DNA of 64,000 bases from Paenibacillus sp. SZ31 (GTDB lineage Bacteria; Bacillota; Bacilli; Paenibacillales; Paenibacillaceae). Below are positions 53,728 to 63,860 of the stretch, piece after piece. Position 1 is the stretch's first letter. The number at the start of each line of letters is the position of its first letter. The notes under the pieces are model-generated. The model was not told where the DNA came from and ran no database searches. It worked only from the letters and a program-made list of their open reading frames with translations. Both the position numbers and the translations under genes were made by a program. The stretch spans positions 186,001-250,000 of the forward strand of contig NZ_JABBEA010000003.1 of NCBI RefSeq assembly GCF_012912005.1. Reading direction: 5' to 3'.

Positions 53728-55013
53728 TACCCATCCAAAATGGCATTCGCTCGCTCACGAAATTCCACCGCCGCCTGCTCAGGCGTAATTTTGCCAAACA
53801 ACAGGAGATCATACAACTCACGTAGCACCGCAGTGACCTCAGGTGCACCTACAGGATCAGGCGGGTCCATCTGGCTGCTGTTATCGGCAACCCAATCAAT
53901 GTAGTCAAACACCTGCGCCAGCTCTGGTTCAACCACCAGCTTCATCCGCTCTTTGACACTGGATGAGACAGGCACACCCCGCTCCCCTTTGAGCAGCAGA
54001 TTAGCATCCAAATCATTCACAAAAAAGCTGATGAACTTGGCAGCTTCCTCCTTATGTCTGGAATTACCCGCCATGGAGAAAAACATGCCTGGCTTCAAGA
54101 ACAATCCATCCTGGCTGTTTGGCCCAGGCATTGGGGAGATGGTTAATGGCTTGCCATAACGCTGAGCGGTGCTGATAAATTGATTGGAATACCCCCAGCT
54201 AAACAAAGCCTCTCCCAGATAAAACGGGTCGTTATCAGGCTGGCCAATATCTGATGTCCAGATATCCGGTGCAAAAATAAGCTTCTTCTCTGCGAGCTGC
54301 TGCATCCTGCCAAAGTAATCAATAAACAGCCCATCGTCTTCATAACCCAATCCCCTGCCATCCTCGGCATATAGCTTGGAACCATACTGTCTCAAGTAGT
54401 ACGCAAAAAACTGTTCGGGCGTAAAATAGGTTCCCAAGTAAATGCCTTTCCCCAGCAATTGCTCGCCCATCCGATCAAAGTCCGCCCATGTCCACGTCTC
54501 CGTTGGCAATTCAATATCATTGGCCTTCAACACTTCCGGATCATAGATGCTAAGCATGGCGTTAACCCCTAAACTGAGTCCGTAGGTTTTTCCATCCAGG
54601 CTTCCACTCTCCAGCTGCTCCTTCTCAATATCTGTCGTGTCAATCAGCCCGCTCTGCATGTACGGCGTCATATCCTCCAACAGTTGCAGCGAGCTGTACT
54701 GGGACAGATAGGAGATGTCCATCTGGATAATGTCGGGCAACGCATTGCCTGCTGCATGTGGGGCAAGTTTTCTCCAGTATTCGTTGAAACTGCTATATTC
54801 GTACTCAATGTTCACATGTGGATTCAACTTCTCATACAGGTCGATAACGGCAATCGTTGCATTGTTGCGGAACTCTCCACCCCACCAAGCGATTCGTAGC
54901 GTTATCGGCTCTTCATCCACAATCATGCCCGGCCTTTGATTCAGCTGGTTCACGCAGCCAGGAAGAGTCAGCATAAGACAGATCATGCCTATCGTTCGCA
55001 ATAATCTTCTCAT
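53727..55013 (-). CDS. ABC transporter substrate-binding lipoprotein (family 1)
   Basis: A 428-aa lipoprotein with signal peptide and lipobox TLPGC (Cys20). The family-1 extracellular sugar-binding fold is visible in ITLRIAWWGGEFRNNATIAVIDLYEKLNPHVNIEYEY and LFSWGYSNQFISTA. It overlaps the upstream kinase gene by 4 nt and has no permease genes of its own next to it. It may therefore be a sensory partner of the kinase instead of, or as well as, a transport component. Its stop codon touches repeat copy F. Confidence 0.88.
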   Translation of the reverse strand: MRRLLRTIGMICLMLTLPGCVNQLNQRPGMIVDEEPITLRIAWWGGEFRNNATIAVIDLYEKLNPHVNIEYEYSSFNEYWRKLAPHAAGNALPDIIQMDISYLSQYSSLQLLEDMTPYMQSGLIDTTDIEKEQLESGSLDGKTYGLSLGVNAMLSIYDPEVLKANDIELPTETWTWADFDRMGEQLLGKGIYLGTYFTPEQFFAYYLRQYGSKLYAEDGRGLGYEDDGLFIDYFGRMQQLAEKKLIFAPDIWTSDIGQPDNDPFYLGEALFSWGYSNQFISTAQRYGKPLTISPMPGPNSQDGLFLKPGMFFSMAGNSRHKEEAAKFISFFVNDLDANLLLKGERGVPVSSSVKERMKLVVEPELAQVFDYIDWVADNSSQMDPPDPVGAPEVTAVLRELYDLLLFGKITPEQAAVEFRERANAILDG

Positions 55014-56767
55014 AGCTTCTCCTCCTTACCTGGTGATGGTGGTGGAAGCAATACGGTTACTTTCGTTCCAAGCCCTGGCTTGCTCTCCAGCAGTACATCA
55101 TATTCTTCGCCAAAAGCCAGACGTACCCGCTCCCTGATATTCAGTAGACCAATACCTGTGCCTCTGGTTTTCACTTCACCGCGCAGCACCTGTTCCACAT
55201 ATTCGGGTTCCATGCCGGGACCTTGATCCTCCACGATAAGGGCCAGCTTGCCACCGGATATCTCGGCATACACTCGAATCAGACATGATCCAACCTGTGG
55301 TTCCAATCCGTATTGAATAGCATTTTCCAGCAGGGGCTGTAGGGTCAACTTGGGAATGGCACACCCCAGATAGTCAGCGGTCACATCCAAGCGGAAATCC
55401 AGTCGCTGCCGGAAACGGTAGGTTTGAATGGTGATGTAATGATTGACGATCTCCAGCTCTTCGGCAATGGTAATGATATTTTGCTTGAAACTGATGGAGG
55501 AACGTAGCAAATATCCGAGTGATAGCACCATACTGGAGATTTGCTCCTGCCTGTTCTTTTTGGCGAGCCAATGGATCGAATCCAGCGCATTATACAGAAA
55601 GTGGGGATTGATCTGCGCTTGTAATGCCTTGAACTCTGTTTCCTTAATGACCAGCTGGCTTGCATAATTTTCTTTGATCAATGTATTAATATGTGTAATC
55701 ATCAGTCGATACGTACGTTGTAACAATCCCAGTTCATCCATGTGCTGGTGTGTTGGAATGGACAGATTGGCATCTATGTTCTCCAGATCCCCATACTGCA
55801 CTTCTTTCATCTGACTGATGAGCTGCCTGATCGGCCTTGTCAGACTGCGTGCGAAGACCATGCCGAGCGCAAGCACGACCAGAATTGCGATAAGATAGAT
55901 GACAATCAGTATATTTTTCAACCATATAATACGTTCAAAAATTTCATCGTAAGAGGCCATATTGTAATAAACCCAGCCGGTATAAGAGGATTTCTTCTGG
56001 GAAAGGAATATCTCCCTCCCATCCAGATTTTTGATCTCATATCCCCCACTGCCTGGAAGTGGATTCAGTCCGGCGGACACCGCTTCCGGAAGCTGGCGAT
56101 ATGGATAGACCACATCACTGCCTGCTTTTAAAATAATGTCACTGTCCTGGCTGTCAATGCCCGCATACTCCTCAACGAGTCGCTCGATATTGATACGTAG
56201 AAACAGTATACCTACCGGTTCCAGGGTCATCGGTTCGTAGGCTCGCACCTGACGCACCATAACCAGCATCGGATCATCGTCATCCGGGTATAACCAGCGT
56301 ACTGCACCATTGGCCTGCTCCGCAGCCGCAATCATCCGATCATATTTTTCCTGGGATACGGTTAGTGTCTCGCCATATTTATTCACTCTTCCCCTGGAAT
56401 CAATCAGATGAACGGACTGCACATAACGTGCAGCCCCACTGATATGCTCCCATAACCGATCCGTGATCTTCTTTCGTTCAATAAAGCTTGAATATGCGCT
56501 ATCGTCATCCAACAACGACTTCAAGGCTCTTTGAATCTGCGTATCGGAGATCATGTTCAATGATAACGCTTCCAACTTCTGAAGTTCAACATCCACTGTA
56601 GACGAAGAAAGGTTCAGAAGTCGGGACGACTTATCAAACAGCTGTTTGTCATACACCGAGTACGTATAATACAAGGACCCAAACGCCAGGATGATGATAA
56701 ACGCCATCATGAACATAATCATCAGAAACATTTTCATTTTGATGCTCAGTTTTCGGTAGGCTGTCAT
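55010..56767 (-). CDS. Sensor histidine kinase, YesM type
   Basis: A 585-aa membrane kinase with a first helix at about residues 10-32 and an extracellular Cache-type sensor to about 285. A second helix, a HAMP segment, the phospho-acceptor in LQAQINPHFLYNALDSI and an ATPase domain with PLLENAIQYGLE and IVEDQGPGMEPE follow. The frame opens at 56791 with the ribosome binding site AAAGGAG inside it, so ATG 56767 is preferred. Its response regulator is probably the gene at 60614-62161, across the ABC transporter genes. It is translationally coupled to a binding-protein gene. Confidence 0.88.
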   Translation of the reverse strand: MTAYRKLSIKMKMFLMIMFMMAFIIILAFGSLYYTYSVYDKQLFDKSSRLLNLSSSTVDVELQKLEALSLNMISDTQIQRALKSLLDDDSAYSSFIERKKITDRLWEHISGAARYVQSVHLIDSRGRVNKYGETLTVSQEKYDRMIAAAEQANGAVRWLYPDDDDPMLVMVRQVRAYEPMTLEPVGILFLRINIERLVEEYAGIDSQDSDIILKAGSDVVYPYRQLPEAVSAGLNPLPGSGGYEIKNLDGREIFLSQKKSSYTGWVYYNMASYDEIFERIIWLKNILIVIYLIAILVVLALGMVFARSLTRPIRQLISQMKEVQYGDLENIDANLSIPTHQHMDELGLLQRTYRLMITHINTLIKENYASQLVIKETEFKALQAQINPHFLYNALDSIHWLAKKNRQEQISSMVLSLGYLLRSSISFKQNIITIAEELEIVNHYITIQTYRFRQRLDFRLDVTADYLGCAIPKLTLQPLLENAIQYGLEPQVGSCLIRVYAEISGGKLALIVEDQGPGMEPEYVEQVLRGEVKTRGTGIGLLNIRERVRLAFGEEYDVLLESKPGLGTKVTVLLPPPSPGKEEKL

Positions 56768-56859
56768 GACCAAAGCGCTCCTTTGAACCACGTGATACTA
56801 CTAGGTATATCACATACAGGAAGGTTTTCCCAAAGTTTTAGCGCTCGATTTCTCACGTA

Positions 56860-58509
56860 TTATTTGGACTGATATCGATCATAAGCCGCCTGATGAACCT
56901 CAATCGCCCGGTCAATGTCCATGCTCTTGATTGTTTCGGCCATCTTGTCAAATTCGGTGATCGGTTTCTGTCCGCTAATAATGGCAGTCATCGTCTCATT
57001 CAAATACGTATTCACCTGGCTCATGATGGATGTACTTGTGGTCACCTCATCTGTTGACAAACGAATTGGAGGAAGCGTTAATGCTGAGCTTGCTTTCATC
57101 CATTCCGCATTCGCCGCACGTTGTCCGTCGTCAAATAATAAGGCATCCAGATAACGGCTATCCTGATTGATCGGACCGTCCATAATGGATAGGGCATAGG
57201 AAGCCAGTGCCTGGTCATACGTCAGACCGTTCGGATTATCAATGATGGTATCTGTGAATTTGACACCTTCACCGTCACGAACATAGCTGTCATTTTCGAT
57301 ACCAAAGTTGAACAGATCACTACCCTCTTCGCTATAGTTGTAGTCCATCCACTGAACAATATATTTCAATTTGTCTTCGTCTGCGGAAGCCGTAATGGCC
57401 TCACCATAAGTCAACACTTTAGCATCCAGATTAAATGTCGCATAGGACGTTCCATCCTGAGATACAGGCCACGGTACGCCGGTTACATTAAAGTTCGGGT
57501 CCGTATCTCTCATCAGATTGAAGTATTTCCCCATGCCGCTGAACACACCGCCCTGATATGCGCCTGCCAGATTGCTGGTGACCTTATAGTCGAATGCTTT
57601 ACCGTCATTGGTCATGATCTCGGGATCAATCAGCCCTTCCTTGTACCACTTGGCCATGGTCTCCAAGAAATCACGGTAGCCCGGCTGAATCGGTCCGAAT
57701 TCCACCTTGTTTCCATTCATCTGGAAGCCACCAATTACACCAAAGGCCGCTGCAAAATCATGGAGCTTGGTCAGGTTACCCGGTCCCCAGTTTCCCGTGA
57801 ATGGTAGCTCATCAGGCTTGCCGTTGCCGTTGGGGTCCTGTTCCTTGAATGCCTTAAGCACCGTATACCACTCATCGATGTTGGTAGGTACCTTAAGGTT
57901 CAATGCATCAAGCCAATCCTGGCGCATAATTAAACCGGAAGTGGCATTCAGCTTCAATGCATCCAGCTTGAGCAGCGGGAACATATAGATCGTGCCATCG
58001 TCGAGTGCAATCTGTTTCTTCACATCCGGATCGGATTCAATAATCCGCTTTAAGTTCGGTGCATAACTGTCGATCAGTTCATTCAACCGGATGATGCGGC
58101 CGTCTTTGATCATTTTTTCCGGTCCGCCAACGGCATCCGCCCAGTTATAATAAATGACGTCTGGCAGCTCCTTTGTGGAGATCAGCAGATTGAACTGGTC
58201 CCGCTGTTGTCCAAGCGGAGGATGTGTGAACTTCACTTTGATACCTGTCAGCTTCTCCTTTTCCTTATAAGCCGCCATATCGCCAAAATTGTTCAAGGAA
58301 GCTGTCAGTTTGGCATCATTGGCGCGCCAGTAATCAATGGTAAATGGCTCACTTGTAATCGGTAGCGGAATCTCGGTCAACGCCTGAACCGCAGGTTCTG
58401 TTCCTTCTGCTGGCTCAGCGGTACCTGGTTCATTATCTCCCGTACAGCCCGCCAGTAAAGACATGGTAAGTAGCGATGACAACAGGATGGACCCCATTCT
58501 TTTTTTCAC
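56860..58509 (-). CDS. ABC transporter substrate-binding lipoprotein (LplA/YtcQ-like)
   Basis: A 549-aa lipoprotein, longer than a MalE-type protein and typical of the LplA group. It has a signal peptide and lipobox LLAGC (Cys22), then ITSEPFTIDYWRANDAKL, IYMFPLLKLDALKLNATSGLIMRQDWLDAL and an EF-hand-like calcium segment DPNGNGKPDE. GGAGG lies 8 nt before GTG 58509, and the ATG at 58524 overlaps that site. Two permease genes lie immediately upstream. Relatives import pectin or complex glycan oligosaccharides. The exact sugar is unknown. Confidence 0.9.
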   Translation of the reverse strand: MKKRMGSILLSSLLTMSLLAGCTGDNEPGTAEPAEGTEPAVQALTEIPLPITSEPFTIDYWRANDAKLTASLNNFGDMAAYKEKEKLTGIKVKFTHPPLGQQRDQFNLLISTKELPDVIYYNWADAVGGPEKMIKDGRIIRLNELIDSYAPNLKRIIESDPDVKKQIALDDGTIYMFPLLKLDALKLNATSGLIMRQDWLDALNLKVPTNIDEWYTVLKAFKEQDPNGNGKPDELPFTGNWGPGNLTKLHDFAAAFGVIGGFQMNGNKVEFGPIQPGYRDFLETMAKWYKEGLIDPEIMTNDGKAFDYKVTSNLAGAYQGGVFSGMGKYFNLMRDTDPNFNVTGVPWPVSQDGTSYATFNLDAKVLTYGEAITASADEDKLKYIVQWMDYNYSEEGSDLFNFGIENDSYVRDGEGVKFTDTIIDNPNGLTYDQALASYALSIMDGPINQDSRYLDALLFDDGQRAANAEWMKASSALTLPPIRLSTDEVTTSTSIMSQVNTYLNETMTAIISGQKPITEFDKMAETIKSMDIDRAIEVHQAAYDRYQSK

Positions 58510-58535
58510 GTAATTCGCCTCCATAGATTACATTT

Positions 58536-59405
58536 TTATTGTTTCACAGCGCCGATTAGAGCGCCCTGAACAAAATAACGTTGGATGAACGGATATACCA
58601 GCATAATCGGCAGGGTAGAGATAATGATGGTTGCATATTTGATGTTCTCCCCAATGGCAAAGCCGGTATCGGCGCCCGCACCCATAGCCTCTGTACTGCT
58701 GCTGATCAGAATATCACGCATAATAATCTGGATTGGATACAGCTCCTGACTGCGCAGGTAGAGCATCGGTCCGACATAATCATTCCAATGGTCAACCGCA
58801 TAATACAGCATCATGACTGCCAGGATTGGTTTTGACAAAGGCAGTACAATTCGGAACAAAATCAAAAAGTCATTGGCACCATCAAGCTTCGCCGATTCAA
58901 TCAGACTGATCGGAATGCCTTCGAAGTTTGTTTTCATAATAAGGAAATAGAAGGTGCTGATGGCACCGGGAATAATAAGCGCAAAACGGGTATCCACCAT
59001 GCCCAGATTCTGAATCAGCAGAAAAGTTGGGATCATGCCCCCGCCGAAGAACATCGTGAACGTAATTAATTTCATCAGCGTTTTTCTGCCCATCAGATCA
59101 CCACGTGATAACCCATAGGCAGCCAGCGAAGTCATGAGCAGATTGATGGCGGTACCCACCACAACATAGAACAAAGTGTTCATATATCCCGTATAGATAC
59201 GAGTATCCTGAAATACCGACTTGTACGCTCCCAGCTGGAAGCCTTCAGGAATGAGCATGAGTGACCGGGAACGCAACATCTGATCCGGGTCGCTGATTGA
59301 AGAATTGAACACGTACAGCATCGGGTAAAAGCATAAAACCATGATCACCAAGAGCAGCAGTGTATTAAATACATCAAAAAGTCGTTCCCCTATAGACTGT
59401 CTCAT
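58536..59405 (-). CDS. Sugar ABC transporter permease (LplC/YtcP-like)
   Basis: A 289-aa permease with six predicted membrane helices and the EAA loop LIESAKLDGANDFLILFRIVLPLSKP. The C-terminus ends VQGALIGAVKQ, the usual ending of YtcP/LplC proteins. It follows its partner permease by 15 bp and precedes the binding-protein gene by 26 bp. Confidence 0.9.
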   Translation of the reverse strand: MRQSIGERLFDVFNTLLLLVIMVLCFYPMLYVFNSSISDPDQMLRSRSLMLIPEGFQLGAYKSVFQDTRIYTGYMNTLFYVVVGTAINLLMTSLAAYGLSRGDLMGRKTLMKLITFTMFFGGGMIPTFLLIQNLGMVDTRFALIIPGAISTFYFLIMKTNFEGIPISLIESAKLDGANDFLILFRIVLPLSKPILAVMMLYYAVDHWNDYVGPMLYLRSQELYPIQIIMRDILISSSTEAMGAGADTGFAIGENIKYATIIISTLPIMLVYPFIQRYFVQGALIGAVKQ

Positions 59406-59420
59406 CGCTTCACCTTCCGA

Positions 59421-60386
59421 TTACCATAGACTGGTTGAGTTAAGCTTTCTGCTGATCGCATTCGCGATAATGAGCAGCGCGAAATTAATGACGCCGTTAA
59501 ATAGTCCGATGGCGGTTGAATACGTATAGTTTCCCTCCAAAATACCGGATCGATAGACAAAGGTGGATATGACATCCGATGTCTCATAGGTCGGTGCCGT
59601 TTGCATCAGCAATATTTTCTGAAAATCCGCGTTCATGACCGCCCCCATACGTAGAATTAACATGATCACAATCGTTGGCATGATGCCCGGCAGTGTAATA
59701 TGTAACAGCTGTCTCCAGCGACCTGCACCGTCGATTTTGGAAGCCTCATATAGCTGTGGATCAATACCACTTAGTGCTGCCAAAAAGATAATCGAGGCCC
59801 AGCCTGCGCCCTGCCATATGTTGGACAGGATGTACATCGGACGGAACATATCTTTTTCCGCCAAAAACATAATTGGCTGCAGATCGAAAAAGTCACGAAT
59901 GACGTTAAACAAGCCGCCGTCCAGAGATGAGAACGTTTTCAACATTCCAACCACGACAACAACCGAGATGAAATGCGGCATATAACTGATAGTCTGCACT
60001 GCACCTCTGAACCACTTCTTCCGGACTTCATTCAGCAGCAGTGCTAGTAGAATCGGAGCCGGGAAACCAAACACAATACTGTAAAAACTTAAAATCAGTG
60101 TGTTCTTAATCAGTCGCCAGAAATAATAACTTTCAAAAAACATGGTGAAATTGTCAAATCCGACCCATTCGCCTGCCAAGATTCCTTTGATCGGGTTGTA
60201 GGATTCCTGAAATGCCATCAGTAGCCCGTACATTGGCCCATAGCTGAAAATCAGATAGTAGGCTACAACAGGAACGAGCATCAGATAGACGTATCTGTTG
60301 CGGACAAGTTCCTTTTTCACCGAACTCCATTTGCCAGCTGGCTTCAAACGCCCAGGTTCAATCCCCCGGCTTCGATTCAGCTCCAT
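59421..60386 (-). CDS. Sugar ABC transporter permease (LplB/YteP-like)
   Basis: A 321-aa permease with a basic N-terminal extension (about 30 residues) and six membrane helices. The EAA loop is LYEASKIDGAGRWRQLLHITLPGIMP. GGAGG lies 8 nt before ATG 60386, and the upstream GTG at 60401 overlaps that site. It is the first gene of the transporter operon, and no ATPase is encoded nearby. The response-regulator gene upstream in the same direction is separated by a terminator. Confidence 0.9.
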   Translation of the reverse strand: MELNRSRGIEPGRLKPAGKWSSVKKELVRNRYVYLMLVPVVAYYLIFSYGPMYGLLMAFQESYNPIKGILAGEWVGFDNFTMFFESYYFWRLIKNTLILSFYSIVFGFPAPILLALLLNEVRKKWFRGAVQTISYMPHFISVVVVVGMLKTFSSLDGGLFNVIRDFFDLQPIMFLAEKDMFRPMYILSNIWQGAGWASIIFLAALSGIDPQLYEASKIDGAGRWRQLLHITLPGIMPTIVIMLILRMGAVMNADFQKILLMQTAPTYETSDVISTFVYRSGILEGNYTYSTAIGLFNGVINFALLIIANAISRKLNSTSLW

Positions 60387-60509
60387 CCACTCGCCCTCCA
60401 CTCTCGGTATTGATTCACTAACATGACACTTCTAATGATAGAAGCGAGCACCATTTATTCCCATGTTCATTTCCGTTAAATGGATGTTCAAAACCGAGTT
60501 CCGTCCGAC

Positions 60510-60547
60510 AAAAAAAGACCCTGCTGCCGATGAATGGCATACAGGGC
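60510..60547 (-). terminator. Terminator of the second YesN-type gene
   Basis: On the minus strand GCCCTG and TGCC pair with GGCA and CAGGG, followed by TTTTTTT. It lies 67 bp after the response-regulator stop, separating it from the ABC transporter genes. Confidence 0.8.
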
Positions 60548-60613
60548 ACGATCACAGATTAGATGTAGATCGGATATACAGGTTGCTATGCAGAAGCTGG
60601 TACCAACGCTGTC

Positions 60614-62161
60614 CTAGGGTACTTTTTTATACTCGGAAGGGGAGAAGCCCGTATATTTCTTGAACATTTTGCTGAAATACGGCCAGTTGGCACCAAAACC
60701 TGTCTGTTCGGCAAGCGAGGATACAGTGTAGTTCCCGTCCTGCTCGAGAAGCTCTAATGCTCTACGGATGCGGTAACTCAACACATAGTTCGTAAATTTC
60801 TCACCGGTTTCTTTTTTGAACATTTTGCCGATGTAGTCTGGATTCATGTATATTTCCCCAGCGATGGACTGGAGTGTTAGTGTCTCGTCCCTGTAGCGTT
60901 TCTCTACCAGCTGTTTCACACTACCTACCATATGCGATTGTCTGGAGCGGTGTTGTTCGTAGCGACGTAGGGTAATTTCCTTGGCGACGGCAAGCAGAAA
61001 CTGTTGAAAAGAATGTAGCGTGCTGGATTCAATCATGCCTGGTAACTGGTCCATATACCTTTTCATCTCGGTAGAGCCGCTGAGCCGAATGATTTCCATG
61101 AACATCTGAATAAGGTAGGACTTCGTTTGGGATATATCGTATCGCAAGCTCGCAAGCAGCTGAAACATCCGGTTAAGCTCTGATCCAACTTCCTGCCAGT
61201 GCCCAGCCTTGATTGCAGTAACCATCCGCTCCGGATCGTATTCGAATTCAGGAAGAATGCGCTCTCCGGGAGAGTAAATATCCCGCTCCATAATAAGGCT
61301 ACCCTCACCGAGGTAAAAGCGGTAATTGAGATACACCAGCGTCTGCATGTACAATTGCCGTGCCTGCGAAAGGTCTCCTGGCTCGCTCAGCGCAATCGTG
61401 AGATCATCATGATAGTATCGGGTAAATGTCGCACGAATCTCATCGATATTATGGAACAACTGCGTTTCAGACAACTTGTCCTCCATGATTAGTAACACAT
61501 GCCCTCCAACCGTGGTACTTAAGATGGGATTGTGAAAAATATCCTCGGCAATGTTCTTGACCGCAAACAAGTGCAAATACTCATGATCTCCCTCAATCTC
61601 TACCAGCAACAACCGCACACGCTGATCCTGAAACTGTACATCAAACAACTCCTCAAAGTACTTCCATTCCTTGACCCCGTATGTTCTGTTCGTAACTAGC
61701 TCTTTCAGAAAATATTCCTTGGCATGCGGCAGTACACGCTCCAGATTATATTGGATCGACTGCACAAAATGTTCCTGATCGGTCAACTCCCGCTTCTCAC
61801 TGACCAATTCACTAATAGCCTGTACGAGATGTTCTTCACTGCAGGGCTTGAGCAGATAGTGCTTCACCCCATAATGCATGGCCGTCTTGGCATATTCGAA
61901 TTCCGTAAAACCCGTGAGCATGATAAACGAGATATCCTGGTACTTCTCCGCCACAGCTTCAACCAGTTGTAAGCCATCCATTCCCGGCATGCGAATGTCC
62001 GAGATGATGATATCCGGGCGTTGCCGCTCAATTAAAGCAAGCGCTTCCAATCCATCTTGAGCTATACCGATCAGTTCTGTTCCCAATCGGGACCAGTTCA
62101 CGACACTGGAGATCCCGTCCGAGATCATAAATTCATCATCAACCAACAAAACCTTGTACAT
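60614..62161 (-). CDS. Response regulator, long YesN type (receiver plus AraC domain)
   Basis: A 515-aa regulator. The receiver has Asp8-Asp9, the phosphorylation site Asp55 (IIISDIRMPGMDG) and LLKPCSEE. A central region of about 260 residues separates it from the C-terminal AraC domain (TLQSIAGEIYMNPDYIGKMFKKETGEKF and VSSLAEQTGFGANWPYFSKMFKKYTGFSPSEYK). The frame opens at 62194, but AGGAGG lies 9 nt before ATG 62161. The cognate kinase is likely the YesM-type gene at 55010. The transporter genes between them are the expected target (inference). Confidence 0.9.
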   Translation of the reverse strand: MYKVLLVDDEFMISDGISSVVNWSRLGTELIGIAQDGLEALALIERQRPDIIISDIRMPGMDGLQLVEAVAEKYQDISFIMLTGFTEFEYAKTAMHYGVKHYLLKPCSEEHLVQAISELVSEKRELTDQEHFVQSIQYNLERVLPHAKEYFLKELVTNRTYGVKEWKYFEELFDVQFQDQRVRLLLVEIEGDHEYLHLFAVKNIAEDIFHNPILSTTVGGHVLLIMEDKLSETQLFHNIDEIRATFTRYYHDDLTIALSEPGDLSQARQLYMQTLVYLNYRFYLGEGSLIMERDIYSPGERILPEFEYDPERMVTAIKAGHWQEVGSELNRMFQLLASLRYDISQTKSYLIQMFMEIIRLSGSTEMKRYMDQLPGMIESSTLHSFQQFLLAVAKEITLRRYEQHRSRQSHMVGSVKQLVEKRYRDETLTLQSIAGEIYMNPDYIGKMFKKETGEKFTNYVLSYRIRRALELLEQDGNYTVSSLAEQTGFGANWPYFSKMFKKYTGFSPSEYKKVP

Positions 62162-62346
62162 CGTATGCATCCTCCTGCCTTTAACCAGTTCCATTCTATT
62201 ATATGGGCATTATGCACAAATAGAGGAGAGAACGTTGATTGACATGGGATTAAAGTTTAACAAATCTGATTTCTGAACAATCCTGTCTCATCTCATCGGG
62301 AAAATCATTCGCTGGCACGGCTATTGGAGTTAGTCTCTGTAAAGAC

Positions 62347-62384
62347 AAAATAACCATCACCCCGCTACTGGGGTGATGGTTATC
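62347..62384 (-). terminator. Terminator of the right-hand MFS gene
   Basis: A perfect ATAACCATCACCCC / GGGGTGATGGTTAT stem with a 6-nt loop, followed by TTTTG on the minus strand. It lies 62 bp after the MFS stop codon. Confidence 0.85.
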
Positions 62385-62445
62385 CTCGCTTCATTTTACA
62401 ATATCATCAGGGTATGGGTACGGACGGAGTAATTCCGGTACAACA

Positions 62446-63672
62446 TTACGCATCCATCCCATACTCCTTCACTTCACGATTGCGGTTCAACACCGCGTGC
62501 AGCACAAAACCAAGTACCGCAATAGCTGCTGTGCCTGTTGCCAGCCACGCTACAGGAATAAGTCCCTGTTTGTCATACATGACCCCCATCGCATAGGGGC
62601 CGATAACCCGTCCAACCGCACCGATCCCACCCGATATCCCGATGTAAAAGGGTGCCGCACTGCCCGCATGCTCCGATATAAAGGCAGGCGTTGCAGGGGA
62701 GATCAACATCTCCCCAAATGTGGCCAGTACCATTGCAAGCACCATGCCCGGATAGCTGTACATGGTAATCATGACAATGTAGGCCATGCCATAGAATACC
62801 GCACTTGCGGTCATCTGGGCAGTGGAGGTACGGGCCATGGTCCGTTTTACCCAACTGGTGAAAGGTTGGCCTACAAAGATCAGCACCCCGTTCAGGGTCC
62901 AGAGCAGACCGTACATTCTTTTTTCCATACCCTCAGAAATGATATACGGGGACACACCTGTGTTCCAGATGGAATTTCCGAATAACAGGAACAGCACCCC
63001 CAAGCTCATAAACAGATATAACCGGGTATTGCCCAGCAATGCCCAAACGCCCGGCCCATCGGGAACGGTTTTGCGTTTCGTCAGATGCACTTCCCCCTGA
63101 TCCGGTTCGACTCGCGATAGATAATACCAGAAGAAAATCGCAAACCCGGCTGAGGTCACTCCGTTCAATACAAAGCTGAGGTGATAGGAAAAGTCAGCCA
63201 GGAAACCACTCAGCGCCGTACCAATCGCCACCCCGATATTGTTCGCTACATAGATAATATTGAATAATTCGCCACGTCGCTCCGCAAACCGAAAGCCAAT
63301 AAAGGCCTGAATCGCTGGCAGCGACAATGAACTGAACAGGCCAATCCAGCCCATCGCACATATAAATACGACCCAATACGCACTAATCCAGGGCAGCGCA
63401 AACAAACCTAACGCATTAAGCGCCAGTGAACCAATGATCAGCTTCTTCACGCCCACCCGATGATACAACGAACCTCCAAGCAGTTGTCCGAAGATACCAC
63501 CCAGGGACTGAATGAGGATTACAAAACCCGCGTTAGCCATCGTTCTTCCAAGCTCATCAAACACATACATGGTGGTCAGCGGCCACATCAATGCACTGCC
63601 GGTTGCGTTAACCAGACTTGCTAACAAAAATATTCTCACTTCTTTTGGATAGTTATCCAGCCATCTCATCAT
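62446..63672 (-). CDS. MFS transporter
   Basis: A 408-aa membrane protein with twelve predicted helices. GGSLYHRVGVKKLIIG is the conserved loop after helix 2, and the halves are joined by a basic loop (VHLTKRKTVPDGPG). The pattern resembles drug/metabolite exporters of the major facilitator superfamily. The substrate is not visible. AAGGAG lies 12 nt before the first of two tandem ATG codons. It stands alone between two terminators. Confidence 0.85.
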   Translation of the reverse strand: MMRWLDNYPKEVRIFLLASLVNATGSALMWPLTTMYVFDELGRTMANAGFVILIQSLGGIFGQLLGGSLYHRVGVKKLIIGSLALNALGLFALPWISAYWVVFICAMGWIGLFSSLSLPAIQAFIGFRFAERRGELFNIIYVANNIGVAIGTALSGFLADFSYHLSFVLNGVTSAGFAIFFWYYLSRVEPDQGEVHLTKRKTVPDGPGVWALLGNTRLYLFMSLGVLFLLFGNSIWNTGVSPYIISEGMEKRMYGLLWTLNGVLIFVGQPFTSWVKRTMARTSTAQMTASAVFYGMAYIVMITMYSYPGMVLAMVLATFGEMLISPATPAFISEHAGSAAPFYIGISGGIGAVGRVIGPYAMGVMYDKQGLIPVAWLATGTAAIAVLGFVLHAVLNRNREVKEYGMDA

Positions 63673-63723
63673 CTCTAGTTCATTCTCCTTAATACTCTAC
63701 AGAACGTTTTACCATATCAAAAC

Positions 63724-63769
63724 AAAAAAAGCCTTAGCCCTGACGGCATAACCAGCCAGAGCGAAGGCC
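63724..63769 (-). terminator. Terminator of the molybdopterin oxidoreductase gene
   Basis: On the minus strand GCCTTCGC..CTG pairs with CAG..GC-AAGGC, with an inner GGC/GCC helix, and is followed by seven T. It lies 92 bp beyond the stop codon of the gene at the right edge. Confidence 0.8.
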
Positions 63770-63860
63770 TTTGGAAGTGTTACTTTTTATTGCTCTTTAG
63801 ATCCTGATACATTTTGTTCTTTGTTTATCTTACCTCAAAAAAATCACCCTGCAAGCACAC

